Assembly (NCBI GenBank): GCA_900538475.1
Contig: UPYT01000003.1
Coordinates: 62,001 to 126,000, forward strand
DNA: 64,000 bases
Direction: 5' to 3'
Source: an uncultured Clostridium sp.
GTDB lineage: Bacteria > Bacillota > Clostridia > Lachnospirales > Lachnospiraceae
In this document: in pieces, positions 54,806-62,279 of the stretch
How positions within the stretch are numbered: the first letter of the stretch is position 1
Layout: the number at the start of each line of letters is the position of its first letter
Position numbers and translations under genes: made by a program
The notes under the pieces: model-generated
Seen by the model: the letters and a program-made list of their open reading frames with translations, nothing else
Database searches by the model: none
Told to the model about the DNA's origin: nothing

Positions 54806-56128
54806 ATGATTTTTTCCAGAAAAGACCTGTTTCGGCTTCTGGGGCCGCTGATTGTGGAACAGATTCTGGCGGTATTAGTCGGAATGGTAGATGTCATGAT
54901 GGTAGCTGCTGTAGGAGAAGCTGCTGTATCCGGAGTTGCTCTGGTGGACTCAGTCAGTCTGCTGATTATTCAGCTGCTGGCAGCCCTGGCAACCGGAGGC
55001 GCTGTAGTGTGTTCCCAGTATATTGGCAAGCACAGGTCAGACATGGCATGTCGGGCTGCGGGACAGCTGGTATTAATTACAGCAGGCGTGTCATTTCTGT
55101 TTACAGCAGTGGCGTTAATTGGAAACAGGAGTCTGCTTTATCTGATATTTGGTCAGGCAGAGGCGGCGGTTATGGATAACGCAGCCACATATTTCTGGCT
55201 GACGGCTCTGTCTTATCCTTTTTTGGCTTTGTATAATTCCTGTGCAGCGCTGTTTCGTTCTATGGGAAATTCCAGGGTGTCGATGATGGCATCTATGATT
55301 ATGAATGGGATAAATGTTGCAGGAAATGCTGTTTGTATCTATGGTCTTCATATGGGGGTAGAGGGCGTTGCCGTTCCCACGTTGATTTCCCGAATAACAG
55401 CGGCAGTTCTGATGATGATTCTGGTGCGTCATCCGGACAATGTGATTCGGATTACCGGTATTTCTCAGCTGCGTCCGGAAAAGGATATGATTCGGAGTAT
55501 TCTGACTGTGGGAATTCCCAGCGGTCTGGAAAACGGAATGTTTCAGTTTGGAAAGCTGATGCTGCAGAGTCTGGTTTCCACCTTGGGAACGGCTTCTATT
55601 GCAGGCTTTGCAGTAGCAAATAATCTGGTGACTCTGCAGTATCTTGCCGGAAATGCTCTGGGGCTGGGGCTGATTACTATTGTAGGACAGTGTGTGGGCG
55701 CCGGAGAGGTGAAGCAGGCAAAAACGTATACAAAAAAGCTTTTGGCTGTAAACTACGGTATTCTGCTGGCTGTGTGTACGGCAATGGCTCTGGGCCGCGG
55801 GGGGATTGTGGGCTTTTATCATCTGTCCCCGGAGGCGGCGGGCATGGCTGAGGAGCTGATACTGGTTCACTGCTTTGCAATGACAGTGTGGCCTCCGGCG
55901 TTTGCGCTTCCCAACACGCTGCGGGCTGGCATGGATGCGCGGTTTACGATGATGGTTTCCGTATTTTCCATGTGGGTGTTCCGGATCGGCTTTGCGTATT
56001 TGTTTGTACGGGGCTTTGGTTTTGGAATTATGGGAGTATGGTGTGGAATGTTTATTGACTGGATTTTCCGTATGGCTGTATTTCTGTGGAGATTCCGCGG
56101 ATTTGAAAAACGGGCGAAAAGAATTTAA
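54806..56128 (+). CDS. MATE family efflux transporter
   Basis: 440 residues from ATG 54806, with GAGGTGAG upstream. Twelve membrane segments. The N-terminal LLGPLIVEQILAVLVGMVDVMMV is typical of the DinF/NorM-like MATE group. The symmetric second half starts near residue 235 (ILTVGIPSGLENGMFQFG), with NNLVTLQYLAGNALGLG after it. It should export drugs or metabolites by Na+ or H+ antiport; the substrate is unknown. The upstream bases contain a short copy of the GGCTGAAC-GTTACAATTT repeat. Confidence 0.92.
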   Translation: MIFSRKDLFRLLGPLIVEQILAVLVGMVDVMMVAAVGEAAVSGVALVDSVSLLIIQLLAALATGGAVVCSQYIGKHRSDMACRAAGQLVLITAGVSFLFTAVALIGNRSLLYLIFGQAEAAVMDNAATYFWLTALSYPFLALYNSCAALFRSMGNSRVSMMASMIMNGINVAGNAVCIYGLHMGVEGVAVPTLISRITAAVLMMILVRHPDNVIRITGISQLRPEKDMIRSILTVGIPSGLENGMFQFGKLMLQSLVSTLGTASIAGFAVANNLVTLQYLAGNALGLGLITIVGQCVGAGEVKQAKTYTKKLLAVNYGILLAVCTAMALGRGGIVGFYHLSPEAAGMAEELILVHCFAMTVWPPAFALPNTLRAGMDARFTMMVSVFSMWVFRIGFAYLFVRGFGFGIMGVWCGMFIDWIFRMAVFLWRFRGFEKRAKRI

Positions 56129-56129
56129 G

Positions 56130-56172
56130 GTAACAGCGGGCAAGAAGCTTTAGGCTGAACTGTTACAATTTA
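56130..56172 (+). repeat. dispersed GTAACAG ... CTGAACTGTTACA element
   Basis: GTAACAG (56130-56136) is paired with CTGAACTGTTAC (56155-56166). The stretch GGCTGAACTGTTACAATTT recurs with one mismatch at 54774-54792, and its first part occurs in the element at 2719-2767. Confidence 0.55.
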
Positions 56173-56199
56173 AGGGCAAATTTCAGGAGGAGGATGAAT

Positions 56200-57732
56200 A
56201 TGAAAAAGAACAGAATGAAACGGGAATGCGGAATGCTTTTGCCGGTCAGCGCTCTTCCGTCAAGGTATGGGATTGGATGCTTTTCCAGAGAGGCCTATCA
56301 TTTTGTGGATCAGCTGAAGGAGGCCGGGCAGCAGTACTGGCAGATTCTGCCGCTGGGGCCTACCGGGTATGGGGATTCTCCCTATCAGTCCTTCAGTGCG
56401 TTTGCAGGCAATCCCTATCTGATTGATCTGGAGGACTTGATTCAAAAAGGGCTGCTGACCAGGGAGGAATGTGACCAGGCGGATTTTGGGGACAATCCCA
56501 GGGATATTGATTATGAGAAGCTGTACCGGAACCGTTTCCCTGTACTGCGCAGGGCATTTGAACGGTGGAGAGAGCGCCAGTTTCAGGCCGGATATGATGA
56601 AAAGCAGATGGAACATATTTTTTCAAAAAAGCTTTCTGATGAGACTCTGGAATACTGCTTTTATATGGCAGTGAAAAATGAATTTGGAGGAAAAAGCTGG
56701 AGTGAATGGGATGAGGATATCCGCCTGAGAAAGGAAAGCGCAGTTCGCCATTATCGGGAAAAGTTGCAAAATGAAATTTTATTTTATGCCTTTTTACAGT
56801 ATGTATTTCAGAAGCAGTGGAAGCGGCTGAAGCAGTATGCCAACAGCCAGGGAATCCGGATTATTGGAGATATTCCTATTTATGTGGCCTTTGATGGGGC
56901 AGACAGCTGGGCGCATCCTGAGCTGTTTCAGTTTGACCAGGAACGGCGCCCGTCTGCTGTGGCAGGATGTCCGCCAGATGCATTTTCGGCTACGGGACAG
57001 CTTTGGGGCAATCCTCTATATCGCTGGGATTATCATAAAAAGACAAAGTACCGCTGGTGGATGAAGCGGATGGAATACAGCTTTGGACTTTATGATGTTG
57101 TCCGGGTGGATCATTTCCGGGGATTTGATGAATATTATTCGATTCCAGCAGGAGATCAAACAGCAGAATTCGGCCATTGGGAAAAAGGGCCGGGATATGA
57201 TTTGTTCCGGGTCCTGAAAAAGAAATTTGGAGATCCCGATATTATTGCTGAGGATCTGGGATTTTTGACACCGTCTGTGTTAAAGCTGGTAGAGAAAACC
57301 GGTTATCCTGGAATGAAGGTGTTGGAATTTGCCTTTGACGAGTCGGAAGACAGCGCCTATTTGCCTCATAAATACCCGGCAAATTGTGTAGTTTATACAG
57401 GAACCCACGACAACACAACTCTCCAGGAGTGGTACAGAACTCTGGATCCGGCAGCAAAAGCTTTCGCAGTTCGGTATCTGGGAAATGAGAGGACTCCTCA
57501 GGGAGAGATTCACTGGGATTATATTCGTCTGGCTCTTCAGAGCGCAGCGCGGATTGCTGTGATTCCTGTTCAGGATTATCTGGGACTTGGCGGCTGGGCC
57601 AGAATTAATGAGCCGTCTACCTTGGGTAAAAACTGGCGGTGGCGTATGACTGAGGAGGATTTTACAGAGGATCTTCTTAAACGGTGCCGGGATATGGCAC
57701 AGACGTATGGACGATGTGAGAAGGAAGAATAG
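56200..57732 (+). CDS. malQ: 4-alpha-glucanotransferase
   Basis: 510 residues from ATG 56200, with AGGAGG 9 nt upstream; ATG 56194 is an alternative. GH77 family: it opens ECGMLLPVSALPSRYGIG and then GQQYWQILPLGPTGYGDSPYQS. Catalytic-region motifs are RIIGDIPIYVA, VVRVDHFRGFDEY (nucleophile Asp), IIAEDLGFLT (acid Glu) and YTGTHDNTTLQEW. It disproportionates maltodextrins and complements glgC-glgD in glycogen turnover. A terminator follows. Confidence 0.97.
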   Translation: MKKNRMKRECGMLLPVSALPSRYGIGCFSREAYHFVDQLKEAGQQYWQILPLGPTGYGDSPYQSFSAFAGNPYLIDLEDLIQKGLLTREECDQADFGDNPRDIDYEKLYRNRFPVLRRAFERWRERQFQAGYDEKQMEHIFSKKLSDETLEYCFYMAVKNEFGGKSWSEWDEDIRLRKESAVRHYREKLQNEILFYAFLQYVFQKQWKRLKQYANSQGIRIIGDIPIYVAFDGADSWAHPELFQFDQERRPSAVAGCPPDAFSATGQLWGNPLYRWDYHKKTKYRWWMKRMEYSFGLYDVVRVDHFRGFDEYYSIPAGDQTAEFGHWEKGPGYDLFRVLKKKFGDPDIIAEDLGFLTPSVLKLVEKTGYPGMKVLEFAFDESEDSAYLPHKYPANCVVYTGTHDNTTLQEWYRTLDPAAKAFAVRYLGNERTPQGEIHWDYIRLALQSAARIAVIPVQDYLGLGGWARINEPSTLGKNWRWRMTEEDFTEDLLKRCRDMAQTYGRCEKEE

Positions 57733-57753
57733 CGGTTTTTTGTAAAGAAGAAA

Positions 57754-57784
57754 GGCCTGACAGGGGGGATGTCAGGTCCTTTCT
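57754..57784 (+). terminator. terminator of malQ
   Basis: GGCCTGACA / TGTCAGGTCC stem with a 7-nt loop, followed by TTTCT. Confidence 0.75.
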
Positions 57785-57785
57785 C

Positions 57786-57860
57786 TTTTCATAGGAGATT
57801 ATGTCCTGTGAAATAAAAACGCTCTGCGGAACGAGCACTTACGGAAGAATAAATCTGCCT
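57786..57860 (+). repeat. diverged copy of the 123-bp repeat family
   Basis: TTTCATAGGAGATTATGTCC, then AAAAACGCTCTGCGGA and CGGAAGAAT, follow the first two thirds of the 16281 repeat unit in the same order. Together with CGTAACAGTTCA at 57883-57894 this fills the malQ to PepSY gap. Confidence 0.6.
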
Positions 57861-57948
57861 CTGTGAGTGCGTCCGGCACATTCGTAACAGTTCAATCAAA
57901 GCTATCAGCAAGGTGTGCCGAAAAATTTATGATAACGCGAATCAGGTA

Positions 57949-58866
57949 TTAATCGTCATCGCGGTCATCATCATGGTCATCATCGTCATGGTCGTCATCG
58001 TCATGGTCGTCATCGAAGCGGTCGTCATCGAAGCGGTCATCATCGTCATGGTCGTCATCGTCGTGGTCGTCATCGAAGCGGTCGTCATCGAAGCGATCGT
58101 CATCGAAACGGTCATCATCGTCATGGTCGTCATCATAACGATCGTCATCATTCCAGGCATCCCAGTCATCGTTGCGTTCCCAGTCAGCTGCTGTGATTTT
58201 TCCGGTGAAAGCGTTGACTTCGTATTCGTATTCGATTCCGCCGGCAGTGAATTCCAGCTCATAAATGCCGTCGTCCAGATCGTATTCGCCTTCGCTGAAA
58301 ACGGCATCTTTCAGACCGGCATGGGCAAGAGCAAGTTCACGGGCTTTCTGAATGCCAATGCGTCCTTTATTATCCAGATCAGAGGTATTTACTGTAACAG
58401 TGCTGGACTTGAGCCCGCAGTCCTTTAAAGTATAACGGGCGCTGTCTGCCACATCTTCCAGAAACTGACTGTCGGGAGTCTTAGAGCCTGCTTCCAGCTT
58501 AATAAGAAGGTTTTTTGCAGGATGATTCTTTTGTGTATCAAAATATCCATCTTCATAGATTTCCCGGATCAGATCCTCCATAACCTCGTCACAGGGATCG
58601 TACTGATAATTTTTCATATCACGGACAACGGCGCGTCCGCTTTCGTTCATGCCACTCAGCTTCAGAACGCGTCCCTTATAGTTGTAATCCATTTTGATTT
58701 CAGGATTAACGCTGATTAGAAGGGTTCCGGTTTTGACAGTTTTATCTGTAACAACGGAAGCATCCTGTTTCAGAAGTGCGGATGCAGATGCGTGGCTGGT
58801 CATAGAAGCAGCCAGAGAAAGAACCATGGCAGCAGATAACATACTGGAAACTAAATTTTTTTTCAT
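57949..58866 (-). CDS. secreted RsgI-ectodomain-like/PepSY protein with acidic tandem repeats
   Basis: 305 residues. A signal peptide lies at residues 1 to about 30 (SAAMVLSLAASMTSHASA). Residues about 45-160 resemble the extracellular domain of RsgI anti-sigma factors: LLISVNPEIKMDYN with the Asn-Pro pair, GRVLKLSGMNESG, then LIREIYEDGYF. Residues about 170-230 are a PepSY-like domain (GIQKARELALAHAG, GIYELEFTAGGIEYEYEVNAFTG). The last 70 residues are tandem RFDDD and HDDDD units. It is predicted to be secreted and strongly negative, and could bind cations or cationic surfaces. It has its own promoter-like CCCC-N19-CGTA, as sigI has. MKKNL at 58866 is chosen because of the spacing to AAGGAGA. 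Confidence 0.82.
   Translation of the reverse strand: MKKNLVSSMLSAAMVLSLAASMTSHASASALLKQDASVVTDKTVKTGTLLISVNPEIKMDYNYKGRVLKLSGMNESGRAVVRDMKNYQYDPCDEVMEDLIREIYEDGYFDTQKNHPAKNLLIKLEAGSKTPDSQFLEDVADSARYTLKDCGLKSSTVTVNTSDLDNKGRIGIQKARELALAHAGLKDAVFSEGEYDLDDGIYELEFTAGGIEYEYEVNAFTGKITAADWERNDDWDAWNDDDRYDDDHDDDDRFDDDRFDDDRFDDDHDDDDHDDDDRFDDDRFDDDHDDDDHDDDDHDDDRDDD
57955..58150 (-). repeat. in-frame tandem repeats encoding RFDDD/HDDDD units
   Basis: 9-, 15- and 24-bp units (GTCATCGTC-type on the plus strand) repeat without spacers inside the 3' end of the PepSY gene. The unit order is mixed, as expected for slippage or recombination expansion. Confidence 0.9.
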
Positions 58867-58921
58867 AAAGAGCATCTCCTTTCAGAAATATATGTTATTT
58901 TTATTGTTTTCAAAGATAGGA

Positions 58922-58948
58922 TACGGAAGAGAAAAGGGAAAACCGGGG
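58922..58948 (-). promoter_or_regulatory. candidate SigI-type promoter of the PepSY gene
   Basis: On the minus strand CCCC (58948-58945) is 19 nt before CGTATCCTAT (CGTA at 58925-58922). The sigI upstream region has the same layout: CCCC, 19 nt, CGTATTCTAT. SigI promoters are described with a C-rich -35 and a CGWA -10; assignment here is inference. An alternative SigA-like TTGAAA/TATATT pair closer to the start has only about 15-bp spacing. Confidence 0.5.
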
Positions 58949-59255
58949 TTAGAGAAAAAATTTGAAAATTTTTTTACTGTTCATGGCTTGCGGCAGATGA
59001 TAAAATATGATATTCTGAATTCATCTTCAGAAGAGAGTCTTTGATTGAAAGAAATCTTTGGCAGTTCGTCAGATTGATACCAGACTAAGTTTTAAAATTT
59101 CAGAATAAAATCAGGAAGTGCTGTTTAGATGCAAAAAACTTGTTTGCGGGTGACTCCGCCTGCAGCAGGGCGCGTTTGCAGCGAAAAGGTCATAATTGCT
59201 GAGATTTATTAAGCCATTTTCATTTGCAGATAAGGGGAATTATAAAACAGAAAAT
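58949..59255. other. intergenic region between the PepSY gene and rsgI
   Basis: AT-rich and without a convincing gene. At 59154-59188 a stretch (CTCCGCCTGC, then GCGCGTTTGC) loosely resembles the minus-strand version of the 123-bp repeat core. Otherwise I see nothing definite. Confidence 0.4.
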
Positions 59256-59280
59256 CCCTGCCGAAATCAATTCGGCAGGG
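59256..59280 (-). terminator. terminator of sigI-rsgI
   Basis: Perfect 10-bp stem CCCTGCCGAA / TTCGGCAGGG with a 5-nt loop. On the minus strand it is followed by ATTTTCTGTTTT, 9 bp after the rsgI stop. Confidence 0.8.
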
Positions 59281-59288
59281 AGAAAGAC

Positions 59289-60317
59289 TCAGTCGTCATC
59301 GTTATCATTGCTGTCCTCATCACTGCTGTTGTCGGTGTCATGCTCCTCGCCGTCCTCATCACTGCTGCTGTCATTGCCGTCATGCTCATCCTCGTCATTA
59401 TCATTGTGATCATCTGTATGCTCAGCATCATCGTTTGTATCCAGCCGCGGGCTGTGTTCGTCCAGGTCATTGTTATCGGTATCCCGCTCGCTGTCATCAT
59501 CTTGCCTGTCTGCTGCATTCTCCCTGTCATCGTCCTTCCCTTCGGACGTGTCCTCGCTGTCGTCTTCGTCATCCTCATTAAGAGCGCCCTCGTCGCCTTC
59601 GTCTTCAGAATCATCGTCCTCCTCATCTATTTCCTGAAATTTGGAGATTTCGGAGAGAGGCGTATCGTCAGGAGCGCTGGGGAGGACAGGAGCATCGGGA
59701 AGTGAACCTGTGGGGAGGGGCTCTGCGGATACAGGTGCTTCGGATGCAGCAGATACAGTGACAGATACCGTATCATTCAGATGGTTTTCCAGTTCGGTCA
59801 GAAGGCGATCCTCTGTTTTGGCGATCCAGTTTTCATGAGAGGATTCCAGAGTCAGAAAAATCTGTCCGCCTTCCTTCAGATAACCCATTTCCATGGCTCT
59901 GTCTGCCAGCTCGTCAGAAGCCTGTTCCAGCTTTTGTCCTCGAAACTGGTAGCTGTCAAGAAGCCGCAGACCATCATCATTGAGACCATCTGCAGAAATA
60001 ACATAGTCAAGCCGGTTGACGGTCAGCTTCAGATCAGGATTGATTTGAATTCGGACAGCTCCATAGGGGGTCAGACAGACATGCCAGGTTCCCAGAACAG
60101 CCAGGAAGAAGCATGCAGCCAGAGAGGCAGCGGAGAGAAGCATTCGGCGTCTGCGCAGGGATTTTATTGTGATGGGCTCCTCTTCTGCAGTACATTCTAT
60201 AACGAAGGATACCGTTTCCCCGACCTGATAATTCAGATTGGCAACCTTCAGAAATCGTCCTGTCTGATCCAAAACTACAGCGTATCCGGGATGGCATTCC
60301 ATTACAAGATAAGTCAT
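59289..60317 (-). CDS. rsgI: anti-sigma factor RsgI family protein with long acidic tail
   Basis: 342 residues. The N-terminal cytoplasmic RsgI domain (about 1-52, MTYLVMECHPGYAVVLDQTGRF) should bind SigI. One membrane segment lies at about 59-82. The extracellular domain follows (about 88-185): VRIQINPDLKLTVN with the Asn-Pro pair where RsgI proteins are known to self-cleave, then LADRAMEMGYL. A Pro/Ala-rich linker leads into about 120 residues dominated by Asp, Glu, Ser, Asn and His. No carbohydrate-binding module is present, unlike clostridial cellulosome RsgIs, so the acidic tail itself may be the sensor. The gene overlaps sigI by 4 bp. Confidence 0.88.
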   Translation of the reverse strand: MTYLVMECHPGYAVVLDQTGRFLKVANLNYQVGETVSFVIECTAEEEPITIKSLRRRRMLLSAASLAACFFLAVLGTWHVCLTPYGAVRIQINPDLKLTVNRLDYVISADGLNDDGLRLLDSYQFRGQKLEQASDELADRAMEMGYLKEGGQIFLTLESSHENWIAKTEDRLLTELENHLNDTVSVTVSAASEAPVSAEPLPTGSLPDAPVLPSAPDDTPLSEISKFQEIDEEDDDSEDEGDEGALNEDDEDDSEDTSEGKDDDRENAADRQDDDSERDTDNNDLDEHSPRLDTNDDAEHTDDHNDNDEDEHDGNDSSSDEDGEEHDTDNSSDEDSNDNDDD

Positions 60318-61039
60318 AGCGGTTTCTCCTTTCGTTTCATAAACTGCAGATGTCCTCGGATGATTTCAAAACCATTGGTGTAGGCCAGAAGAATGGCAAC
60401 GAGATATTTCCGGTGCCGTTCCAGGGTTTTTCGCTCTGTTCCGGAACCGGCAGCCAGCTGAGCCAGAGGCAGTTTTTTGCTGTGAATCATCTGGACCAAA
60501 AGCTGAGGATGGGATTTCGCATAATCCAGCACCTTTATGCAGGCATCCATGGTTCGTTCCTGTCTGGGGCAGTTATCAGCAATGTCAGACAGTGTAAGCC
60601 CAAAGGACTCCAGTTGATGAGAAAATTCTTCGATTTCTGTGCGGGTCGCTGTTATCTGAAGAACCTCGTTCATTTTGTCAGAACGATCCGGAAGCTGTTC
60701 TCCAAGGGAGCGGCTGTCATCCTGAGAGGATGGCAGATCCAGAGAGAGAAGGGATTTATGCCGCTGTTCTTTTCGGGCATAATCAATCAGCCGGTTTCGA
60801 ATAGCAGTGGAAGCCAGCGTAAAGAATGCTCCCTTTTCTGTCCGATAAGAGAGAATGGATTCATAGAAGGCAAACATGGCAATATTCAGTTCATCCTGGT
60901 TTTCATCCGGCGGGCGTTTCAGAAAGCGGGCAGTTTCTGATTTGATAAATGGAAGGTACTGGCGAATCAGCTGGTCAGCAGCACGGCTGTCGCCCTGGGC
61001 CTTCTGAACCTGGCGGACGATCTGGTGTTCTTGATTCAT
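60314..61039 (-). CDS. sigI: RNA polymerase sigma factor SigI
   Basis: 241 residues from MNQEHQIVRQVQKAQGD with GGGAG upstream. Region 2 is present (DELNIAMFAFYESILSY, FFTLASTAIRNRLIDYARKE). The C-terminal SigI-specific domain follows (ADNCPRQERTMDACIKVLDYAKSHPQLLVQMIHSKKLPL, then ERKTLERHRKYLVAILLAYTNG). The KLPL and ERKTLERHRKY text is typical of the SigI family. It is held by RsgI until a surface signal arrives. It has a promoter-like element matching that of the PepSY gene, consistent with autoregulation. Confidence 0.92.
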   Translation of the reverse strand: MNQEHQIVRQVQKAQGDSRAADQLIRQYLPFIKSETARFLKRPPDENQDELNIAMFAFYESILSYRTEKGAFFTLASTAIRNRLIDYARKEQRHKSLLSLDLPSSQDDSRSLGEQLPDRSDKMNEVLQITATRTEIEEFSHQLESFGLTLSDIADNCPRQERTMDACIKVLDYAKSHPQLLVQMIHSKKLPLAQLAAGSGTERKTLERHRKYLVAILLAYTNGFEIIRGHLQFMKRKEKPL

Positions 61040-61066
61040 AGGCAAAATCTCCCTTTTCCTATAGAA

Positions 61067-61093
61067 TACGAATAAAATGTTAAAAAAACGGGG
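61067..61093 (-). promoter_or_regulatory. candidate SigI-type autoregulatory promoter
   Basis: On the minus strand CCCC (61093-61090), then 19 nt beginning GTTTTTTT, then CGTATTCTAT (CGTA at 61070-61067), 27 nt before the sigI start codon. It matches the element upstream of the PepSY gene in both motifs and spacing. Confidence 0.5.
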
Positions 61094-61107
61094 CTGCATC
61101 GAAAAAA

Positions 61108-61129
61108 TTGTAACAGTTCAGTGTTACAA
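61108..61129. repeat. short inverted repeat TTGTAACA / TGTTACAA
   Basis: TTGTAACA (61108-61115) and TGTTACAA (61122-61129) with loop GTTCAG. The left side GTAACAGTTCAG matches the ends of the elements at 2719 and 56130. It lies just upstream of the sigI promoter-like element. Confidence 0.55.
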
Positions 61130-61155
61130 AAAATTTGAATTTTGAAGAAGCTGTT

Positions 61156-61191
61156 TTCTGTTATAGGAGAATGGCGCCTAAGACAGAAAAA
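61156..61191. repeat. short copy of the CTGTCATAGG inverted repeat
   Basis: TTCTGTTATAGG then CCTAAGACAGAAAAA mirrors the first 30 bp of the 123-bp repeat at 16281 (CTGTCATAGG ... CCTATGACAGAAAAA) with two changes. Confidence 0.55.
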
Positions 61192-61224
61192 GGTGCAGAG
61201 ACTGTCAGAAACAGCATCTGCACC
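61192..61224 (-). terminator. terminator of the Ig-like membrane protein gene
   Basis: GGTGCAGA / TCTGCACC arms. On the minus strand they are followed by TTTTTCTGT, about 30 bp after the stop codon at 61254. Confidence 0.7.
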
Positions 61225-61253
61225 GGAAGGTAAAGCCTGACCAAATGCAGGAT

Positions 61254-62063
61254 TTACTGGATGGTAATTTTTGCTTTTGATGTAGATTCTTCTGTAGATG
61301 AGCTTTTCTTTTTACTGCTTTCAGAAGCGGCCTGTGTGGCTTCAGCGGCAGCAGAAGTGGTTTCCTCACTGCATTCTTCTGACTCCTGCTCTGGTGTGCT
61401 GTCGAGAACCTCGCTGCCGTTTTCTTTGTGAGAGGTAAAGGAACTCTGCGCCTCATTGCCAGCCATATCCTGTACGAAAATACGAAGTCCGGCAGAATCC
61501 ATAGTAAAGGAAAAGGTATTCAGATCCCGGTTTGCAACCAGAGGAAGAACACGTTCACCTGTGGAATTCAGCGCATAAACGGAATCATAATTAATACCGG
61601 CCTGACTGTCAGTCAGAGTTACGGTCAGTACGCCGTCTTCTACATGAGAGGCAGAAAAGGTGGGAGGCGTGTCATCCAGAATATTCACATATTTGATATT
61701 GTCCTCAGGCATTCCGTTAAAATTGGTAACAATAGCCTGGAGAGAACCATTTCTGTGAAGGGTGGTGGTATATGTCCGCTTTTTGCCTTTTGTCAGTTCC
61801 AAATTTTCACCATCCAGCTCCATGACAATGGATTTGGTGGGAAGCCAGGACTTCATGGTAAGGGTGGCAGTGGTAGTCTGATAATCGCTGGTATCTTCTA
61901 CAGTCAGCTCAAATTTGGGCTTGGCTGTCACAAGGTAAAAAACTATGGCGTTAAATACAAGAAATGGCAATATGTAAAACAGCAGAATATGCGGCCACTC
62001 GCTGGCAGGCTTCTGCTTGTGTCTGCCGGATCGCCGGTAAGATGACTGATGATAATGTTCCAT
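61254..62063 (-). CDS. membrane-anchored extracellular protein with Ig-like repeats
   Basis: 269 residues from MEHYHQSSYRRSGRHK after AAGGAG. A short basic cytoplasmic tail and one membrane segment (about 25-47, LLFYILPFLVFNAIVFYLV) are followed by beta-rich Ig/cadherin-like domains. TKGKKRTYTTTLHRNGSLQAIVTNFNG, DDTPPTFSAS and GLRIFVQDMAGNEA resemble bacterial Ig-like folds. A Ser/Thr/Glu/Lys-rich C-terminal tail ends the chain. It is probably surface exposed. It lies upstream of sigI but has its own terminator. Function unknown. Confidence 0.65.
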   Translation of the reverse strand: MEHYHQSSYRRSGRHKQKPASEWPHILLFYILPFLVFNAIVFYLVTAKPKFELTVEDTSDYQTTTATLTMKSWLPTKSIVMELDGENLELTKGKKRTYTTTLHRNGSLQAIVTNFNGMPEDNIKYVNILDDTPPTFSASHVEDGVLTVTLTDSQAGINYDSVYALNSTGERVLPLVANRDLNTFSFTMDSAGLRIFVQDMAGNEAQSSFTSHKENGSEVLDSTPEQESEECSEETTSAAAEATQAASESSKKKSSSTEESTSKAKITIQ

Positions 62064-62279
62064 GACAGCTCCTTTGCATACAATATTTTCTGTCCATAAG
62101 CATAGCAGAAAAGCCGGGGATTTACAAGTGAACATTTTCTTACTTTTCTGCATCTGCCATTGGTTTTTTCGGCGGTTTTAGCGAAGAGACCTTTTCAGAA
62201 GGAGGTGGTTATGGTATGATGAAATCAGGAAGAGAACGGTAGTCTGCAGCTGACTGCAGACTTTGTGAAAGGAACAGAT

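Noticed and set aside
57913..58428. Plus-strand open frame of about 170 codons rich in Val/Ile across the repeat region
   Set aside because: It is the antisense of the GAC/GAT repeats of the PepSY gene; Val-Ile-Val text is what such repeats give in reverse. It has no ribosome site.
59196..59705. Plus-strand hydrophobic open frame opposite the rsgI tail
   Set aside because: Antisense of the acidic low-complexity tail; the hydrophobic composition is an artefact of reading Asp/Glu codons backwards.
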